A DNA stretch of 14,380 nucleotides, from NCBI GenBank assembly GCA_964545475.1, contig CAZJGG010000070.1:1-14380 (forward strand), written 5' to 3'. Shown here piece by piece: positions 13,666 through 14,380 of this stretch. The notes beneath the pieces are model-generated. The model saw only the letters and a program-made list of their open reading frames with translations, did not search any database and was not told the DNA's origin. This stretch comes from CAZJGG01 sp964545475 (GTDB lineage Bacteria > Bacillota > Clostridia > Lachnospirales > JAISER01). Each line of letters begins with the position of its first letter. Positions within the stretch are counted from its first letter, which is position 1. The position numbers and the translations under genes were made by a program.

Positions 13666-13699
13666 AAAAGTGCGGCGGTTATTATCTGCCGTGCTTTTT
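13666..13699 (+). terminator. Intrinsic terminator of the secreted protein gene
   Basis: AAAAGTGCGGCGG (13666-13678) pairs over 13 bp, with three G-U pairs, with CTGCCGTGCTTTT (13686-13698). The loop is TTATTAT, and five T lie at 13695-13699. It starts 15 bp after the stop codon. Confidence 0.85.
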
Positions 13700-13729
13700 G
13701 GCTTGTAGGTTAGGTTATGAATAAAAAAG

Positions 13730-13758
13730 GCGGAACGACACAGGGGTCGTTCCCTACG
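13730..13758 (-). repeat. GTAGGGAACG/CGTTCCGC palindrome, inverted copy
   Basis: A 29-bp palindrome with arms GGAACGAC and GTCGTTCC. Its reverse complement reads CGTAGGGAACG, then CCCCTG, then CGTTCCGC, and matches 13838-13866 at 28 of 29 bases. The two copies face each other across 79 bp of AT-rich DNA. Confidence 0.85.
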
Positions 13759-13827
13759 CTTTGATTAATATATAAATATTATTACGAATTATTATGTGTC
13801 TTCATAAAGTACACTTATTATATTATT

Positions 13828-14157
13828 TCAATAACGACGTAGGGAACGCCCCCTGTGTCGTTCCGCTTCAATTTGGTATCCGCAAATAACATAGAAAATT
13901 AAAACAACAATCCCTGCAGGAACTTCGCTGACCAGTTGTCCAGTCTCTTGTGTGCCCATATAGATGAGGTGTATTGCCGGCAACAACCCTGCTAAAACGC
14001 CGCATACTTGTTTCTTATTAAGGATATATCCACTAATACAAAATATACCAATCCACACGAAAATAATAGGTGAAATAGAACCAACACCGATAAATGCCAC
14101 GGCACCATAAAAAATGGAGAATATGATGGCAGGGATGTAAAATATTACTTTTTTCAT
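13828..14157 (-). CDS. Small polytopic membrane protein with repeat-encoded C-terminus
   Basis: A 109-residue protein not assigned to a family. Hydrophobic spans lie at about 4-24, 28-46, 51-67 and 79-95, giving three or four membrane segments. It has a good ribosome binding site (AGGAG about 7 nt before ATG 14157) and a strong promoter at 14231-14259. The last twelve residues (AERHRGRSLRRY) are unusual: ten of them are encoded by the palindromic repeat at 13838-13866, which therefore gives a basic tail beyond the last membrane span. The original stop was probably replaced when the repeat inserted. It is convergent with the secreted-protein gene. I assign no function. Confidence 0.75.
   Translation of the reverse strand: MKKVIFYIPAIIFSIFYGAVAFIGVGSISPIIFVWIGIFCISGYILNKKQVCGVLAGLLPAIHLIYMGTQETGQLVSEVPAGIVVLIFYVICGYQIEAERHRGRSLRRY
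13838..13866 (+). repeat. GTAGGGAACG/CGTTCCGC palindrome within the end of a gene
   Basis: CGTAGGGAACG (13838-13848), then nine interior bases, then TCGTTCCGC (13858-13866). Outer bases match the palindromes at 3130-3155 (GTAGGGAACG, CGTTCCGC) while the interior differs. It lies in frame within the 3' end of the small membrane protein gene. Confidence 0.85.
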
Positions 14158-14230
14158 TTTTTCTCCTAATAAATAAACAATCTTACTTTTTAAAACAAAA
14201 TCTTGCTTACTGAATTATTATTTTTCATCA

Positions 14231-14259
14231 AGTATACTATAGATTATATTTTTTATCAA
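14231..14259 (-). promoter_or_regulatory. Sigma-A-type promoter of the small membrane protein gene
   Basis: On the minus strand TTGATA (14259-14254) is followed, after 17 bp, by TATACT (14236-14231), near-consensus -35 and -10 boxes. The leader to the start codon is about 65 nt. No operator or riboswitch is evident in it. Confidence 0.8.
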
Positions 14260-14266
14260 TAAATAT

Positions 14267-14378
14267 AATCGGCGTGCTGCAACCGCTCTTAAAAAAATAA
14301 GAACTTAAGGGCGTGCTGAAATTTTCCCAATACGGATTATTCAACACGCCCCTTAATTATGGCAGCACGCCGATTTTT
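14267..14378. other. Compact inverted-repeat structure, three-way-junction-like
   Basis: AATCGGCGTGCTGC (14267-14280) pairs perfectly with 14362-14375. Inside lie a small stem TCTTA/TAAGA (about 14287-14302) and a long one, TTAAGGGCGTGCTGAA (14305-14320) with 14340-14356 (one mismatch, one bulge). T5 follows on the plus strand. The outer and inner long stems share GGCGTGCTG, so arms can swap partners. It may be a MITE, a bidirectional terminator or a structured RNA. The window ends two bases beyond it. No gene is visible here. Confidence 0.65.
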
Positions 14379-14380
14379 AT

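Overview
The window looks like chromosome from a low-GC Gram-positive anaerobe of the Clostridia. The reasons are the AT-rich codon use, near-perfect AGGAGG ribosome binding sites, several TTG starts, U-tract intrinsic terminators, an extracellular protein with a copper-amine-oxidase-N-like (stalk) domain, and many small palindromic repeats between genes. The species cannot be named from sequence alone. No rRNA, tRNA, CRISPR array or transposase gene was seen.

Layout. Positions 1-2870 (+): terminators of an upstream unit, an unrecognised 93-residue ORF, a peptidoglycan peptidase of the M15 (LAS) type that resembles a phage endolysin, and a leaderless beta-propeller-like protein ending at a strong terminator. 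Positions 2784-3373: a repeat cluster with no gene, holding five copies of a GGAACGCAT/ATGCGTTCC palindrome, tandem 73-75 bp units and two long direct repeats. Positions 3374-8893 (-): a C-terminal processing protease (S41), a histidine-phosphatase-family enzyme, and a tight three-gene ABC transporter operon (ATPase, ABC-2 permease, GldG-like auxiliary protein). Positions 9140-9496 (-): a Fluc/CrcB fluoride channel. Positions 9526-9869: two MITE-like elements side by side, with different terminal inverted repeats but a shared asymmetric inner motif. Positions 9987-12074 (+): a large protein with an Mbeg1-like (DUF2974-type) alpha/beta hydrolase domain. Positions 12197-13651 (+): a secreted multi-domain protein. 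Positions 13828-14157 (-): a small membrane protein whose C-terminus is encoded by a palindromic repeat. The window ends in a compact, highly structured sequence that can be drawn as a three-way junction.

How the genes relate. Only the ABC operon is clearly one functional unit: its genes overlap or touch, and the ribosome binding site of the third lies in the end of the second. The peptidase and propeller genes are adjacent and co-directional, and may be a phage-derived or accessory pair. The rest look like single housekeeping or accessory genes. The most unusual content is between genes: at least four kinds of palindromic or inverted-repeat DNA, some sharing sub-motifs. I see no convincing new multi-gene system. 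The best candidates for something undescribed are the paired MITE-like elements with a common inner motif, the junction-like structure at the right edge, and the hydrolase with its unassigned N-terminal region.
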